Positions 19,289 through 28,121 of a stretch of 64,000 nucleotides of DNA are shown piece after piece (position 1 is the first letter of the stretch; every line of letters starts with the position of its first letter). The notes beneath the pieces were generated by a model, which saw only the letters and a program-made list of their open reading frames with translations, was not told the DNA's origin and ran no database searches. The translations under genes were made by a program, and so were the position numbers. The DNA lies in the NCBI RefSeq assembly GCF_009189165.1, contig NZ_CP045118.1, forward strand, positions 3,162,001-3,226,000, in the 5' to 3' direction. This stretch comes from Pseudomonas sp. SCB32. GTDB taxonomy: Bacteria > Pseudomonadota > Gammaproteobacteria > Pseudomonadales > Pseudomonadaceae.

Positions 19289-20803
19289 TCAGCCCTGGTA
19301 GAACACCTCGTCCCCGTAGGGGTACCACCAGGAGTGGATCTGCGGCTGGTGATCGATGATCACCATCTTCGAGCGGCGGAATGCATCCAGGCCCTGACGG
19401 CCCAGCTCACGGCCCATGCCGGACATCTTCCAGCCGCCGAAGGGCAAGGCGTCGTTGTCGATCAGCGGGTTGTTGACCCAGACCATGCCGGCTTCCAGGC
19501 GGTCGGCCGCCTCCATCGCCTCGGCCAGGTCGGTGGAGAACAGCGAGGCGCCCAGGCCGAAGGGTGAATCATTGGCCAGGCGCACGGCCTCGTCGAAGTC
19601 CTTCACCTTGCAGATTGCCGCCACCGGGCCGAAGCACTCCTCGTGGAAGATCGCCATGGCCGGGGTGACGTCGGTGAGGATGGTCGGCTCGTAGTACCAG
19701 CCCACCGGCAGTTGCGGCGGAATCCGCCCGCCGCAGACCAGCGTGGCGCCCTTGGCCACGGCATCGTCCACCAGGCGGATGACCTTGGCGCGGGCCGCTT
19801 CGCTGACCAACGGGCCGATCTCCGAGCGTTCCAGGCCATGGCCGATGCGCAACGCGCGGGTGCGCTCGGCGAAGCGGGCGACGAACGCGTCGTGAATCTC
19901 GTCGACGACGAAGAAGCGCTCGGCCGAGGTGCAGATCTGCCCCGTCAGGTGGAACGCCGCCGTCACCGCGCCGGCCGCCGCCACTTCCAGCGGCGCGTGG
20001 CGGGAGATGATCATCGGGTCGCTGCCACCCGCTTCGATCACCGCCGGTTTCATCCGTTCGGCGCAGGCCACTGCCACCGCCTTGCCGGCCGCCACGCTGC
20101 CGGTGAAGGCCACGGCGTGGGTGCGCTCGGACTGCACCAGGCGCTGCGCGGTGCTCGCGTCGCCCGGCACGCAGCTGACCATGCCCGCCGGCAGCACCTT
20201 GAAGTGCTCCATGAATTTCAGCGTGCACAGCGTGGTGCTTTCCGCCGGTTTGACGATGCAGGCGTTGCCGGCGGCCAGCGAGGCGGCCAGGGTCCAGCAC
20301 ATCAGCAGGATGGGGAAGTTGAACGGCATGATGTGCACGCTGACGCCATAGGGCTCGTAGCGCACATGCTGGAACGAGCCGAGCTGGGTGGTGCCGGCCA
20401 CCTTGCCGGCCTCGTCGCGAGCCATCTCGGCGTAATAGCGGAAGATCGGCGCGCAGTTGGCCAGCTCGCCCATGGCCTCGGGGAACGGCTTGCCCATCTC
20501 CAGGGTCATCAGCCGCGCCACTTCGCGGAGGGTCGCCTGGTCGGTCTCGATGGTGTTGGCCAACTGGTGGAGAATCGCCGCGCGGGATTTCGCATCCACG
20601 CGCTTCCACTCGCGCTGGGCGGCGTTGGCGGCGTCGATGGCGGCATCGACGTCCTCGGCGTCGCACAGGGCGATGCGGCCGACCGTGGTCAGGTCGGCGG
20701 GGTTGATGATGTCGCGCAGGCGGCTGCTCGTTGCAGCCTGGTAGTGCGGGCCGATGAAACGCAGGGGTGAATCGGGATGGAACGCGCTGTGAAACTCGGT
20801 CAT
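19289..20803 (-). CDS. NAD(P)-dependent aldehyde dehydrogenase
   Basis: 504 residues, full ALDH length. Asn162 in MPFNFPILL, general base Glu257 in VIEAGGSDPM and nucleophile Cys291 in TGQICTSAERFF are all present, as is FTGSVAAGK in the cofactor fold. The base motif EAGGSDP differs from the common ELGGK and is seen in SSADH-like and related subfamilies. A GGAG site lies before the ATG at 20803, 18 bp after the kinase gene, so they are cotranscribed. In an operon with a polyamine-type importer it may oxidise an amino aldehyde, but its substrate is inferred from context only. Confidence 0.92.
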   Translation of the reverse strand: MTEFHSAFHPDSPLRFIGPHYQAATSSRLRDIINPADLTTVGRIALCDAEDVDAAIDAANAAQREWKRVDAKSRAAILHQLANTIETDQATLREVARLMTLEMGKPFPEAMGELANCAPIFRYYAEMARDEAGKVAGTTQLGSFQHVRYEPYGVSVHIMPFNFPILLMCWTLAASLAAGNACIVKPAESTTLCTLKFMEHFKVLPAGMVSCVPGDASTAQRLVQSERTHAVAFTGSVAAGKAVAVACAERMKPAVIEAGGSDPMIISRHAPLEVAAAGAVTAAFHLTGQICTSAERFFVVDEIHDAFVARFAERTRALRIGHGLERSEIGPLVSEAARAKVIRLVDDAVAKGATLVCGGRIPPQLPVGWYYEPTILTDVTPAMAIFHEECFGPVAAICKVKDFDEAVRLANDSPFGLGASLFSTDLAEAMEAADRLEAGMVWVNNPLIDNDALPFGGWKMSGMGRELGRQGLDAFRRSKMVIIDHQPQIHSWWYPYGDEVFYQG

Positions 20804-20821
20804 GGAATGCTCCGCAAGGAT

Positions 20822-21853
20822 TCAGTGGGCGGCCAGGCGCTCGGCGAGCAGTTCGCCGTTCAGCGGCTGGCGCCAGGAAGGGAGTTCGGCATCGAGCAGG
20901 TCACGCAAGGGAGTCAGAGGCTCGCTGTGCAGCGCCCGCTGGAACAGTCCGAGCACCCGCGGCAGGTGTGCCAGGTAACCGGACTTGCCGTCGCGCCGGG
21001 CCAGGCGCACGAAGATGCCCAGCACCTTGGCGTGGCGCTGCGCGGCCAGCGCCTGGTAGTCGGCCATGAAGCGGCGGCCGGCGACTTCCGGACGCTGGCT
21101 CAGGTATTGAGTCAGCAGCGACACCCGCAGCGCCTCGGGCACATCGCGGCGGGCGTCTTCGAGTAGGGACATCAGGTCATAGGCGGGTGAGCCGCAGAGC
21201 GCATCCTGGAAATCCAGCAGGCCGCAGGCGGCGACACCTTCGCGACCGTCCAGCAGCATCAGGTTGTCGACGTGGTAGTCGCGCAGTACCAGCACCTCGC
21301 GGCGCATGGCGACTTCACGGCATGCCGTGGCGAAAGCCTCGAGGTAGGCCTCGCGCAGTCGCGCGGCGTGCTGCGCACCGACCAGTAACGGCGCATACCA
21401 GTCGATGAACAGCGCCGCCTCATCGCCCAGCTTCTGCCCGTCATACGCCGGCACGCCCTCGGCGGCCTGGGGGCCGGCCCGATGCAGGCGCACCAGGGCA
21501 TCCACGGCGAGGCGATACAGCGCCTCCTCGTCGTGGCCGGTGGCGAGCAACCGGGTATAGGTGGCATGACCGAAGTCTTCCACCAGCGCCAGGCCGAGCT
21601 CGACATCCGAGGCCAGTACCTTCGGCGCCGACAGCCCGCAGCCGCGCAGCAACTGCGCCACCCGCAGGTAAGGCGCCAGCGGCTCGGCGCCGGGCGGCGA
21701 ATCCATCAGCAGCAGGCCTTGCCCTTCCAGGCGGAAGTAGCGCCGGGCGGAGGCATCCGCCGGCAGCGCATGCAGAGGCCGGCCGGCATGGCCGCAGCCT
21801 GCGAGAAACATCTCGCGGGCTGCGGCACGGGTGGTTTCCAGGGTCAGGCTCAT
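20822..21853 (-). CDS. AmgK-like sugar kinase (APH fold)
   Basis: 343 residues, aminoglycoside-phosphotransferase fold. DASARRYFRLEGQGLLLMD (residues 33-51) matches the nucleotide-binding start of AmgK, the P. putida N-acetylmuramate/N-acetylglucosamine anomeric kinase. The catalytic loop RDYHVDNLML has Asp192, His194 and Asn197, and LDFQDALCGSPAYDLMSLL has the metal-binding Asp214; DFQDA-x-x-G is characteristic of AmgK. It starts 4 bp after the upstream cupin stop, so translation is probably coupled. A sugar 1-phosphate made here could feed the GlmU-like gene downstream. Choline or ethanolamine kinase activity is an alternative. This is not expected to be the cell-wall recycling AmgK, which sits beside murU. 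Confidence 0.85.
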   Translation of the reverse strand: MSLTLETTRAAAREMFLAGCGHAGRPLHALPADASARRYFRLEGQGLLLMDSPPGAEPLAPYLRVAQLLRGCGLSAPKVLASDVELGLALVEDFGHATYTRLLATGHDEEALYRLAVDALVRLHRAGPQAAEGVPAYDGQKLGDEAALFIDWYAPLLVGAQHAARLREAYLEAFATACREVAMRREVLVLRDYHVDNLMLLDGREGVAACGLLDFQDALCGSPAYDLMSLLEDARRDVPEALRVSLLTQYLSQRPEVAGRRFMADYQALAAQRHAKVLGIFVRLARRDGKSGYLAHLPRVLGLFQRALHSEPLTPLRDLLDAELPSWRQPLNGELLAERLAAH

Positions 21854-21857
21854 GGCA

Positions 21858-22202
21858 TCACCGAATCATGTAGACCTTTTTCACCGTCTCATGGACGGTG
21901 CACACGCCCTTCCAGTCCTTGGGGAAGAAGGCTGCGGTGTCCGGGGTGATCTCGATCACCTCGCCGGACTCGTGCACATAGGTGCAGCGGCCTTCGAGGA
22001 AGTGGCAGAACTCGTCGCTGGTGACGTGGCAGAACCACTTGCCCGGCGTGCAATGCCAGATACCGCATTCGGACTGGCCTTCCGGCCCCTTGTACAGGAC
22101 CACGCCGCTGACGCGGGATTCGCCCTCGAGCATGGTCGGGATCACGCCCCAGTCCTTGAGTTCGGTGACTTGCAGCGGGCGATGGATAACGGGGGTCTTC
22201 AT
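21858..22202 (-). CDS. Small cupin protein (DUF861/EutQ-like)
   Basis: 114 residues, a single cupin barrel. HVTSDEFCHFLEG is the first cupin motif with metal-type His/Glu, and a second half with ITPDTAAFFPKDWKGVCTVH follows. AGGAG precedes ATG 22202. It is a paralogue of the cupin encoded at 22364-22729: both share the ELCHF/EFCHF core, a tryptophan-rich PxxWxGxCTVH segment and a C-terminal YM. Single-domain cupins of this family often sit beside oxidases or transporters of amines. No enzymatic role can be assigned from the sequence. Confidence 0.85.
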   Translation of the reverse strand: MKTPVIHRPLQVTELKDWGVIPTMLEGESRVSGVVLYKGPEGQSECGIWHCTPGKWFCHVTSDEFCHFLEGRCTYVHESGEVIEITPDTAAFFPKDWKGVCTVHETVKKVYMIR

Positions 22203-22263
22203 TGTTCACTCCTGAATAAACGTCTTCATAAACTCGGGCCCGGCAATGGGCGCCCGAGTCAAC

Positions 22264-22351
22264 GTAGGGCGAATAACCGCTTGCGGTTATCCGCCGATGG
22301 ATTGGGCTGGAAATCGATGGCGGATAACGCTTGCAGCGTTATGCGCCCTAC
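22264..22351. repeat. Paired inverted intergenic repeat (GTAGGGCG family)
   Basis: A unit starting GTAGGGCGAATAACC and ending GGTTATCCGCC (22264-22295) is followed by its inverted partner GGCGGATAACGC...GCGCCCTAC (22319-22351). Each unit also contains a short internal hairpin (AACCGCTTGCGGTT, AACGCTTGCAGCGTT). A single unit of the same family is at 52955-52987. It sits between two genes of one operon, where it would form a strong mRNA stem-loop. Confidence 0.8.
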
Positions 22352-22363
22352 GAACCGAGCGGA

Positions 22364-22729
22364 TCACGCCAGCATGTAAAGGTTGCGAAGGGTGGTATGC
22401 ACGGTGCATTCGCCGGTCCAGCCGGCCGGGAACAGCACCAGGGTGTCGGGCTCCACCTCGATCACCTCGCCCGCGTCCGAGCGGTAGGTGGCGCGTCCGG
22501 CGACGAAGTGGCACAGCTCGTCGCGCGGGATCGACAACCGCCACCGGCCGGGGGTGCAGACCCACAAGCCGGTCTCGGGGCTGTTGTTCAGCCCCTTGAA
22601 CAGCAGGCGGCCGCTGGAGTGCGAGACGCCTTCGAGGGCGTCGGACTGCACGCCCCAGTCCACCAGGTCGTCGTAGTCGCGGGCGCCAACGATGTGCGGC
22701 GCGGTCGAATCGGACTTGAACTCAGGCAT
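22364..22729 (-). CDS. Small cupin protein, paralogue of the neighbouring cupin
   Basis: 121 residues. SIPRDELCHFVAGRATYRSD and VEPDTLVLFPAGWTGECTVH are the two cupin halves. Its ATG overlaps the end of the glycosyltransferase gene by 8 bp (22722-22729), a sign of translational coupling. The first 20 residues (MPEFKSDSTAPHIVGARD) are absent from the other cupin. Two diverged copies in one operon suggest either a heterodimer or two related ligands. The function is unknown. Confidence 0.85.
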   Translation of the reverse strand: MPEFKSDSTAPHIVGARDYDDLVDWGVQSDALEGVSHSSGRLLFKGLNNSPETGLWVCTPGRWRLSIPRDELCHFVAGRATYRSDAGEVIEVEPDTLVLFPAGWTGECTVHTTLRNLYMLA

Positions 22730-24008
22730 TGCTCATCACCTTGTGCAGAATCTGTGCAGCATCTTCCGGGCCCTTGCGGGAACGCATGTAAGTGCTGGTG
22801 CGTTGCAGGCGCTCACCCATGCGCGAATCGGTGAGCAGCTGGGCGAGGTTCCGCGCCAGGTCTTCCTCGCTCCAGTCGTAGCGGTCCATGCGCAGGCCGT
22901 GGCCGCTTTCCTGGGCGCGCATGGCGTTGTCGTGACCGTCCCAGACGTAGGGCATGACGATGGCCGGTTTGCCGAAGAACAGGCACTCGGTGAAGCTGTT
23001 GTTGCCGCCGTGGTGGATTACCGCGTCGACCTGGGCGATCACCGAGGGCTGCGGGTACCAGTTGGAGACGATCACGTTGTCCGGCAGCTCGGTGTACTTC
23101 TCCAGGTGCTCGCCGACGTTGAACAGCGCGCGGTATGGCAGCTTGCCGACGGCGGTGACCAGGCGCTTGAGCAGGTCCACGTCGCCCGAACCGAGGCTGC
23201 CGAAGCTCACGTAGAGCAGAGGCTTGTCGTTGTTCGCCTTGAACTGCGGGATGTCATACGGCTTGTCGGTACGCACGCAGCCCTGCAAGTAGTGGAACTG
23301 CCGGGCCGGCAGCGGATGGCGGCGATCGAACTTCACCGGGTCCGGGTACAGCAGCAGGTTCATGTAGGGCGACTCTTCGAAGAACACCCCCAGCGGATAC
23401 GGCCGCTCGCCGCACTGGCCGAGGAAGTCGTTGAAGTCGGCATGGATGGGCGCGATCACTTCCTCGAAGCGCTTCTGGAAGCGCGCGTGGCCGGCCTTGT
23501 CGTCCACGCTCATGCCCGACAGGTACGGCGGGATGTCCGGGTCGTGCACTTCGTTCTCCGAGCAGGAGATGATGCGCACCCAGGGCTTGCCGTACTGCTT
23601 GATGGCCGGGAAGAGGATCACGTTGTCGACGCAGATCAGGTCCGGCTTGATCTTGTCGAGGATCGCCGGCAGCTCCTTCTGCGCCCACTTGGAGGTGGAG
23701 ACGATGGCCTCCCAGCACTCCTTCACGTAGTTATCCAGCTGGTCGATCGGCGCCTTGCGGAAGTTGGGGATGTGGCCGTTGATGAAGTCGGTCCAGTAGC
23801 GCGCCATCTCCTCGGCCGGCATCGGCTCGGACATGTTCACGTAGTGTTCCTCGAAGCCGTAGGCCGAATAGACCCCGGTCATGCCCGGGTCGGTGAGGAA
23901 CACCGCCTTGTGCCCCAGCGCCTCGCAGGCCTGGGCGATGCCGACGGAGTTGAGGGCCGGGCCGTAGGCGGCCTCGGGGAAGAATGCGATGACTTTGCGT
24001 TCACTCAT
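22722..24008 (-). CDS. GT1-family glycosyltransferase (UGT/MGT-like), copy 1
   Basis: 428 residues, GT-B fold. The N-terminal domain opens IAFFPEAAYGPALNSVGIAQ; the C-terminal donor domain has LYVSFGSLGSGD, WYPQPSVIAQVDAVIHHGGN and VMPYVWDGHDNA, the nucleotide-sugar site of macrolide/UDP-glycosyltransferases. No membrane segment or signal peptide. An AGGAG site precedes ATG 24008, 34 bp after the ATPase gene. A second copy of identical length lies at 29152-30438 on the other strand. Donor is probably a UDP-hexose or UDP-hexosamine; the acceptor is unknown. Association with a polyamine-type importer, a kinase and a GlmU-like enzyme is unusual for this family. Confidence 0.9.
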   Translation of the reverse strand: MSERKVIAFFPEAAYGPALNSVGIAQACEALGHKAVFLTDPGMTGVYSAYGFEEHYVNMSEPMPAEEMARYWTDFINGHIPNFRKAPIDQLDNYVKECWEAIVSTSKWAQKELPAILDKIKPDLICVDNVILFPAIKQYGKPWVRIISCSENEVHDPDIPPYLSGMSVDDKAGHARFQKRFEEVIAPIHADFNDFLGQCGERPYPLGVFFEESPYMNLLLYPDPVKFDRRHPLPARQFHYLQGCVRTDKPYDIPQFKANNDKPLLYVSFGSLGSGDVDLLKRLVTAVGKLPYRALFNVGEHLEKYTELPDNVIVSNWYPQPSVIAQVDAVIHHGGNNSFTECLFFGKPAIVMPYVWDGHDNAMRAQESGHGLRMDRYDWSEEDLARNLAQLLTDSRMGERLQRTSTYMRSRKGPEDAAQILHKVMSNA

Positions 24009-24042
24009 GGTGCTCTCCTGTAGGTCTTGTTGTTCTAGGCAG

Positions 24043-25122
24043 TCAGTGAGTCAGCACGCGGGCATGCCGCGCATCCCAGCCCAGGCGCACCGGCATGCCG
24101 GCGGCAAGGCGCAAGAAGTCGTAGTCAGAAGACGGCACGCGGACGATCAGCGGCTTGCTTGAAAGCGCCGTGTTCACGTGCAGGTTGGTGTCCAGGCCGT
24201 GGTAGGCCACTTCGGCCACTTCTCCCTGGATCTGGTTGTCAGTGGCGGGAGTCGCGTCGGTGAGTACGCGCAAACGTTCCGGGCGCAGGGCCAGGGTCAC
24301 GCTTTCGGGGCTCGATTCGGCGGTGGTTTCGATATGCAGAATCTGCTCGCCGGCCTGCAGGCGGTTGGTGCCCACGCGGCGGCCGTCAATCAGGTTGCTG
24401 ACGCCGATGAAGTCGGCGACGAAGCGGTTGCCCGGGTTCTCGTACAGCTCGCTCGGGCTGCCGCACTGGCAGACCTTGCCGTCGCGCAGCACGGCCATGC
24501 GGTCGGACATGACCAGGGCTTCTTCCTGGTCGTGGGTGACCATGATGAAGGTGATGCCGCTCTCGAGCTGCAGACGCTTGAGTTCGAGCTGCATCTTCTC
24601 GCGCAGCTTCTTGTCCAGTGCGCCGAGCGGTTCGTCCAGCAGCAGCACGCGCGGACGCTTGACCAGCGCGCGGGCCAGGGCGACGCGCTGGCGCTGGCCG
24701 CCGGAGAGCTGGTCCGGGCGGCGGTTGGCCAGTTGGCCGAGCTGTGCGGTCTCCAATACCTGGTCCACGCGCTGGCGGATTTCGCTGGCCGGCAGCTTCT
24801 CCATCTCCAGGCCGTAGGCGATGTTGCTGCGCACGGTCATGTTGGGAAACAGCGCGTAGGACTGGAACATCAGGTTCAGCGGGCGCTTGTTCGGCGGCAG
24901 CGGCGAGATGTCCTGGCCGCCCAGATAGATGGCGCCGGAGGTCGGCGTCTCGAAGCCGGCGATCATCCGCATCAGGGTGGTCTTGCCGCAGCCGGAGGGG
25001 CCGAGCAGCGCGAAGAACTCGTTCTCGCGGATCGCCAGGGAAACCTGGTCCACGGCGGTCATACCCTCGCCATAGGATTTGCTCACCTGGTCCAGCACGA
25101 GCAGGTCGGAAGACTTATTCAT
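24043..25122 (-). CDS. ABC transporter ATPase, PotA-like
   Basis: 359 residues. Walker A LLGPSGCGKTT, signature LSGGQRQRV and Walker B LLLDEPLGALD are intact, with a C-terminal TOBE regulatory domain (about 270-359). It overlaps the upstream permease gene by 8 bp. It energises the importer formed with the two permeases and the binding protein; the arrangement is that of spermidine/putrescine-type (CUT1/POPT) systems. Confidence 0.95.
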   Translation of the reverse strand: MNKSSDLLVLDQVSKSYGEGMTAVDQVSLAIRENEFFALLGPSGCGKTTLMRMIAGFETPTSGAIYLGGQDISPLPPNKRPLNLMFQSYALFPNMTVRSNIAYGLEMEKLPASEIRQRVDQVLETAQLGQLANRRPDQLSGGQRQRVALARALVKRPRVLLLDEPLGALDKKLREKMQLELKRLQLESGITFIMVTHDQEEALVMSDRMAVLRDGKVCQCGSPSELYENPGNRFVADFIGVSNLIDGRRVGTNRLQAGEQILHIETTAESSPESVTLALRPERLRVLTDATPATDNQIQGEVAEVAYHGLDTNLHVNTALSSKPLIVRVPSSDYDFLRLAAGMPVRLGWDARHARVLTH

Positions 25123-25921
25123 GGGCTTTGGGCACCTTGTTCAGACGTTGGGAAGCGAACAGCGCGGTGAAGCTGACCAGCATCACCAGGGTGGCGAGGG
25201 CATTGATTTCAGGGGTCACGCCGAAGCGGATCATCGAGTAGATCTGCATCGGCAGCGTGGTAGAGGCGCTGCCGGAGCCGGCGTTGAAGAAGGCGATGAT
25301 GAATTCGTCCACCGACAGGGTGAACGCCAGCAGCCCGCCCGCCAGCACGCCGGGGAAGATCGCCGGCAGCAGCACCCGGCGCGCGGTGGTGAACCAGCCG
25401 GCGCCCAGGTCGATGCTGGCTTCGAGGATCGAGTAATCGAAGTGCTTGAGCCGGGTGCGCACCACCGCGCAGACGAAGGCGATGTTGAACACCACGTGAC
25501 TGAGGATGATGGAGTGCAGCCCCAGGCTCATCTTCAGCAGGTTGAAGAAGCTCAGCAGCGCGATGGCCAGGACGATGTCGGGGATGATCATCGGCGCCAT
25601 CAGCAAGGTGTCGGCGAGGTTGCCGCCCTTCTTGCCGCCGCTGCTACGCGAGCGCATCTCCACGCCCAGGGCGAGCAGCGTGCCGAGCATGCAGGCGATG
25701 ACGGTCGAGGTCAGCGCAACGATCAGGGTGTTCAGCGCGGCGTGCTGGATCGAGGTATTGGCCAGGAGCTTGGCGTACCACTTCAGCGAAGCGCCGCCCC
25801 AGGCGGTGGGCAGGCCGCTGGCGTTGAACGACAGCAGGATCAGCACCAGGATCGGTACATAAAGGAAGGCGTACACCAGCCAGAGGTGCGCACCCAGGGC
25901 GATACCGGAAGAATTACGCAT
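25115..25921 (-). CDS. ABC transporter permease, PotC-like
   Basis: 268 residues with about six membrane segments. The EAA loop that docks the ATPase reads EASIDLGAGWFTTARRVLLP. It begins 8 bp inside the preceding permease gene and ends 8 bp inside the ATPase gene, a tightly coupled run. Pairs with the PotB-like subunit to import a small, probably amine-containing, solute. Confidence 0.94.
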   Translation of the reverse strand: MRNSSGIALGAHLWLVYAFLYVPILVLILLSFNASGLPTAWGGASLKWYAKLLANTSIQHAALNTLIVALTSTVIACMLGTLLALGVEMRSRSSGGKKGGNLADTLLMAPMIIPDIVLAIALLSFFNLLKMSLGLHSIILSHVVFNIAFVCAVVRTRLKHFDYSILEASIDLGAGWFTTARRVLLPAIFPGVLAGGLLAFTLSVDEFIIAFFNAGSGSASTTLPMQIYSMIRFGVTPEINALATLVMLVSFTALFASQRLNKVPKAHE

Positions 25922-26786
25922 GGCGTTCGCCCTCCGCGCCCTGGGCCCGGCGCGAAACCAGGGCCTGGATGAACAGCAGCAGCAACATGATGCCGATCAG
26001 GAAGAAGCTCAGCGCCGAGCCGAAGGGCCAGTCCCGCGCGGTGAGGAACTGCGCGTAGATCAGGTTGCCGACCATCTGCACCTGCTTGCCGCCGAGCAGG
26101 TCGGCGGTGATGAAGTTGCCGATCGACAGCACGAAGACGAACACCGCGCCGGCCGCAACGCCTGGCACCGACAGCGGCAGGATCACCCGGCGGAAGGTGG
26201 TCCAGCCGGAGGCGCCGAGGTCCCGCGAGGCTTCCCAGAGTTCGTTGTCGATGCGCGACAGCGAGCTGTAGATAGCGAGGATGACGAAGGGGATGTAGTT
26301 GTAGACCAGCCCCAGCACTACGGTGGCGTCGGTGTAGAGCAGGTTGATCGGCTCGCCGCTGTAGCCCAGCAGGTTGAACAGGCGGTTGAGCAGACCCTCG
26401 CGGTTGAGCAGGACGATCCAGGCGTAGGTGCGGATCAGGTAGTTGCTCCAGAACGGCAGCATCACCAGGAACAGGTAGGCCCCCTGCCGACGCGGCGTGG
26501 CGCGGGTGATGGCGTAGGCCGCCGGGTAGCCGATGAGCACCGCGAAGAGCATCGCCAGGCCGGCGATCTTCGCCGAGCGCAGGAGGATGTCGAGGTACAG
26601 CGGGTCCACCGCGCGGCGGTAGTTCTCCCAGGTGAACACATAGTCGATGCCGCCGTAGGCACCGCGTTCGAGGAAGCTGTAGAGCAATACCAGCAGGCAC
26701 GGCAGCAGCAGGAACAGGGCCAGCCAGCCCAGACCGGGCGCGAGCAGCCAGGCCGACAGTTTTCGGTCGGCGGACAAAGCGGTCAT
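25914..26786 (-). CDS. ABC transporter permease, PotB-like
   Basis: 290 residues from ATG 26786, which follows GGGGGAA; a TTG at 26801 would add MGELR. Six hydrophobic segments and the EAA loop EASRDLGASGWTTFRRVILP identify the first permease of a POPT-type importer. The 97-bp gap to the binding-protein gene (26787-26883) may hold a processing or attenuation site that lets the binding protein be made in excess. Confidence 0.94.
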   Translation of the reverse strand: MTALSADRKLSAWLLAPGLGWLALFLLLPCLLVLLYSFLERGAYGGIDYVFTWENYRRAVDPLYLDILLRSAKIAGLAMLFAVLIGYPAAYAITRATPRRQGAYLFLVMLPFWSNYLIRTYAWIVLLNREGLLNRLFNLLGYSGEPINLLYTDATVVLGLVYNYIPFVILAIYSSLSRIDNELWEASRDLGASGWTTFRRVILPLSVPGVAAGAVFVFVLSIGNFITADLLGGKQVQMVGNLIYAQFLTARDWPFGSALSFFLIGIMLLLLFIQALVSRRAQGAEGERHA

Positions 26787-26883
26787 GCGTAGTTCCCCCA
26801 ACCCCGCGAGGCGGAGTGGTTCAGGGTTGTCGTATCGAGTGAGAAGCCGGGGCGCGATTGCAGCGCCCCGCTGACAGGGGCTA

Positions 26884-27933
26884 CTACTGCGCCGCCATGA
26901 TTTCCGTCACAGCGCGGGTATAGGCCTTCTGCGTGGAACCGCCGACGTCACGCAACTGCTGCTGCTTGACCAGCTCGGCCGGCGTGGTGGTGAGGTTGGG
27001 GTACTTGGCCAGCAGGTCGGGCTTGAGCGTGGCCATCGCCGCCTGGTTGGGCACCTTGTAGAGGATGTTCTCCGCGACCCATGCGTGGTTGGCCGGTTCG
27101 AGCATGTAGTTGATGAAGCGGTAGGCCGCCTCGGGGTTCTTCGAGCTCTTGAGCACCACCATGGTGTCCACCCAGAGGTCGGAGCCCTCTTTCGGCACGA
27201 CGAACTTGATCGAGTCGTTGGCCTGGGTGCCGTAGTTACACCAGCCGTCCCAGGCGTGGGCCATCAGCGCCTCGCCCGAGGCGAGCTTGGAGTAGAAGGT
27301 GGTGTCGTCGAAGGACAGCAGGCGCTTCTTGGTGGTGATCAACTGGTCGCGCACCGCATTGATCTGGTCCGGATTGCCGTCGTTCACCGACCAACCGTTG
27401 GCGAGGAAGCCCGCGCCCAGCAGCCAGCGATCGGTGGCGAGCATGGTGGTCTTGCCCTTGAGCGCATCGGACGGCTTGAGCAGGTCGCTCCAGCTCGACG
27501 GGGCCGGGTTGACCTTGTCGGCGCGATAGCAGATGCCGGTGGTGCCCCAGGTGTAGGGCACGGAGAAGTGGTTGCCCGGGTCGTACTCGAGCTTCTGCGC
27601 TTCGGGGTAGAGGTTCTTGAGGTTCGGCACCTTGGCCGGATCGATGTCGGCGAGCAGGCCCTGCTTGTGCAGGATCTCGGCGAAAGGAGAGGAAACGAAC
27701 ACCACGTCGTAACCTTCGCCGCCGGAGGCCATGAGCTTGCCCATGATCTCCTCGTTGGTGGCGTGGAGCGACTTGTCGGCTTCAAGGCCCGTGGCCTTCT
27801 GGAACTTCTCGAGGGTATCCGGGGCCATGTAGCCGTCCCAGATGGAGATCACGAGGTCCTTGGCGCTGGCAGTTGTGGCCGACAGCGTAAGCGCGAGGGT
27901 AGCCCCCGCGTAGAGCATGGTCTTCAGCTTCAT
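26884..27933 (-). CDS. Periplasmic polyamine-type binding protein (PotD/SpuD family)
   Basis: 349 residues. Signal peptide MKLKTMLYAGATLALTLSAT, cleavage near ASA-KDL. The mature part has VISIWDGYMAPDTLEKFQKA, an extracellular solute-binding family 1 start, and YDVVFVSSPFAEILHKQGLL and GTTGICYRADKV in the hinge. ATG 27933 has TAGGTG 6 bp upstream; a GTG at 27942 is an alternative. First gene of the long leftward operon, divergent from the GntR gene. The aromatic and acidic residues that bind polyamines in PotD (for example W in IWDGY) are partly recognisable, but the ligand cannot be named. Confidence 0.93.
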   Translation of the reverse strand: MKLKTMLYAGATLALTLSATTASAKDLVISIWDGYMAPDTLEKFQKATGLEADKSLHATNEEIMGKLMASGGEGYDVVFVSSPFAEILHKQGLLADIDPAKVPNLKNLYPEAQKLEYDPGNHFSVPYTWGTTGICYRADKVNPAPSSWSDLLKPSDALKGKTTMLATDRWLLGAGFLANGWSVNDGNPDQINAVRDQLITTKKRLLSFDDTTFYSKLASGEALMAHAWDGWCNYGTQANDSIKFVVPKEGSDLWVDTMVVLKSSKNPEAAYRFINYMLEPANHAWVAENILYKVPNQAAMATLKPDLLAKYPNLTTTPAELVKQQQLRDVGGSTQKAYTRAVTEIMAAQ

Positions 27934-27961
27934 GTTGCGCACCTAACGATGGTTGTTGTTG

Positions 27962-28013
27962 TTTCGAAGGCAGCGGATCGAAAAGCGTGTTACATGTCTT
28001 TTTTTCAAAATAA
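27962..28013. promoter_or_regulatory. Operator-like sites in the GntR/importer divergent region
   Basis: An inverted repeat TTTCGA (27962-27967) and TCGAAA (27978-27983) with a 10-bp spacer is followed by an A+T-rich tract TCTTTTTTTCAAAATAAAT (about 27997-28014). A similar T/A tract occurs upstream of the second glycosyltransferase (29071-29090). The tract is well below local GC content and lies where the leftward promoter is expected. Binding by the GntR protein is inference. Confidence 0.35.
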
Positions 28014-28121
28014 ATACCGAACGAATGGCGAAGTCAACAACTTCCCGCATCCTTGTTGCACCACCCGCCCTGTGGCATAAGGGGCTCGCATCGCTGAAAC
28101 CCCTGTCGGAGAGAGAACGGT

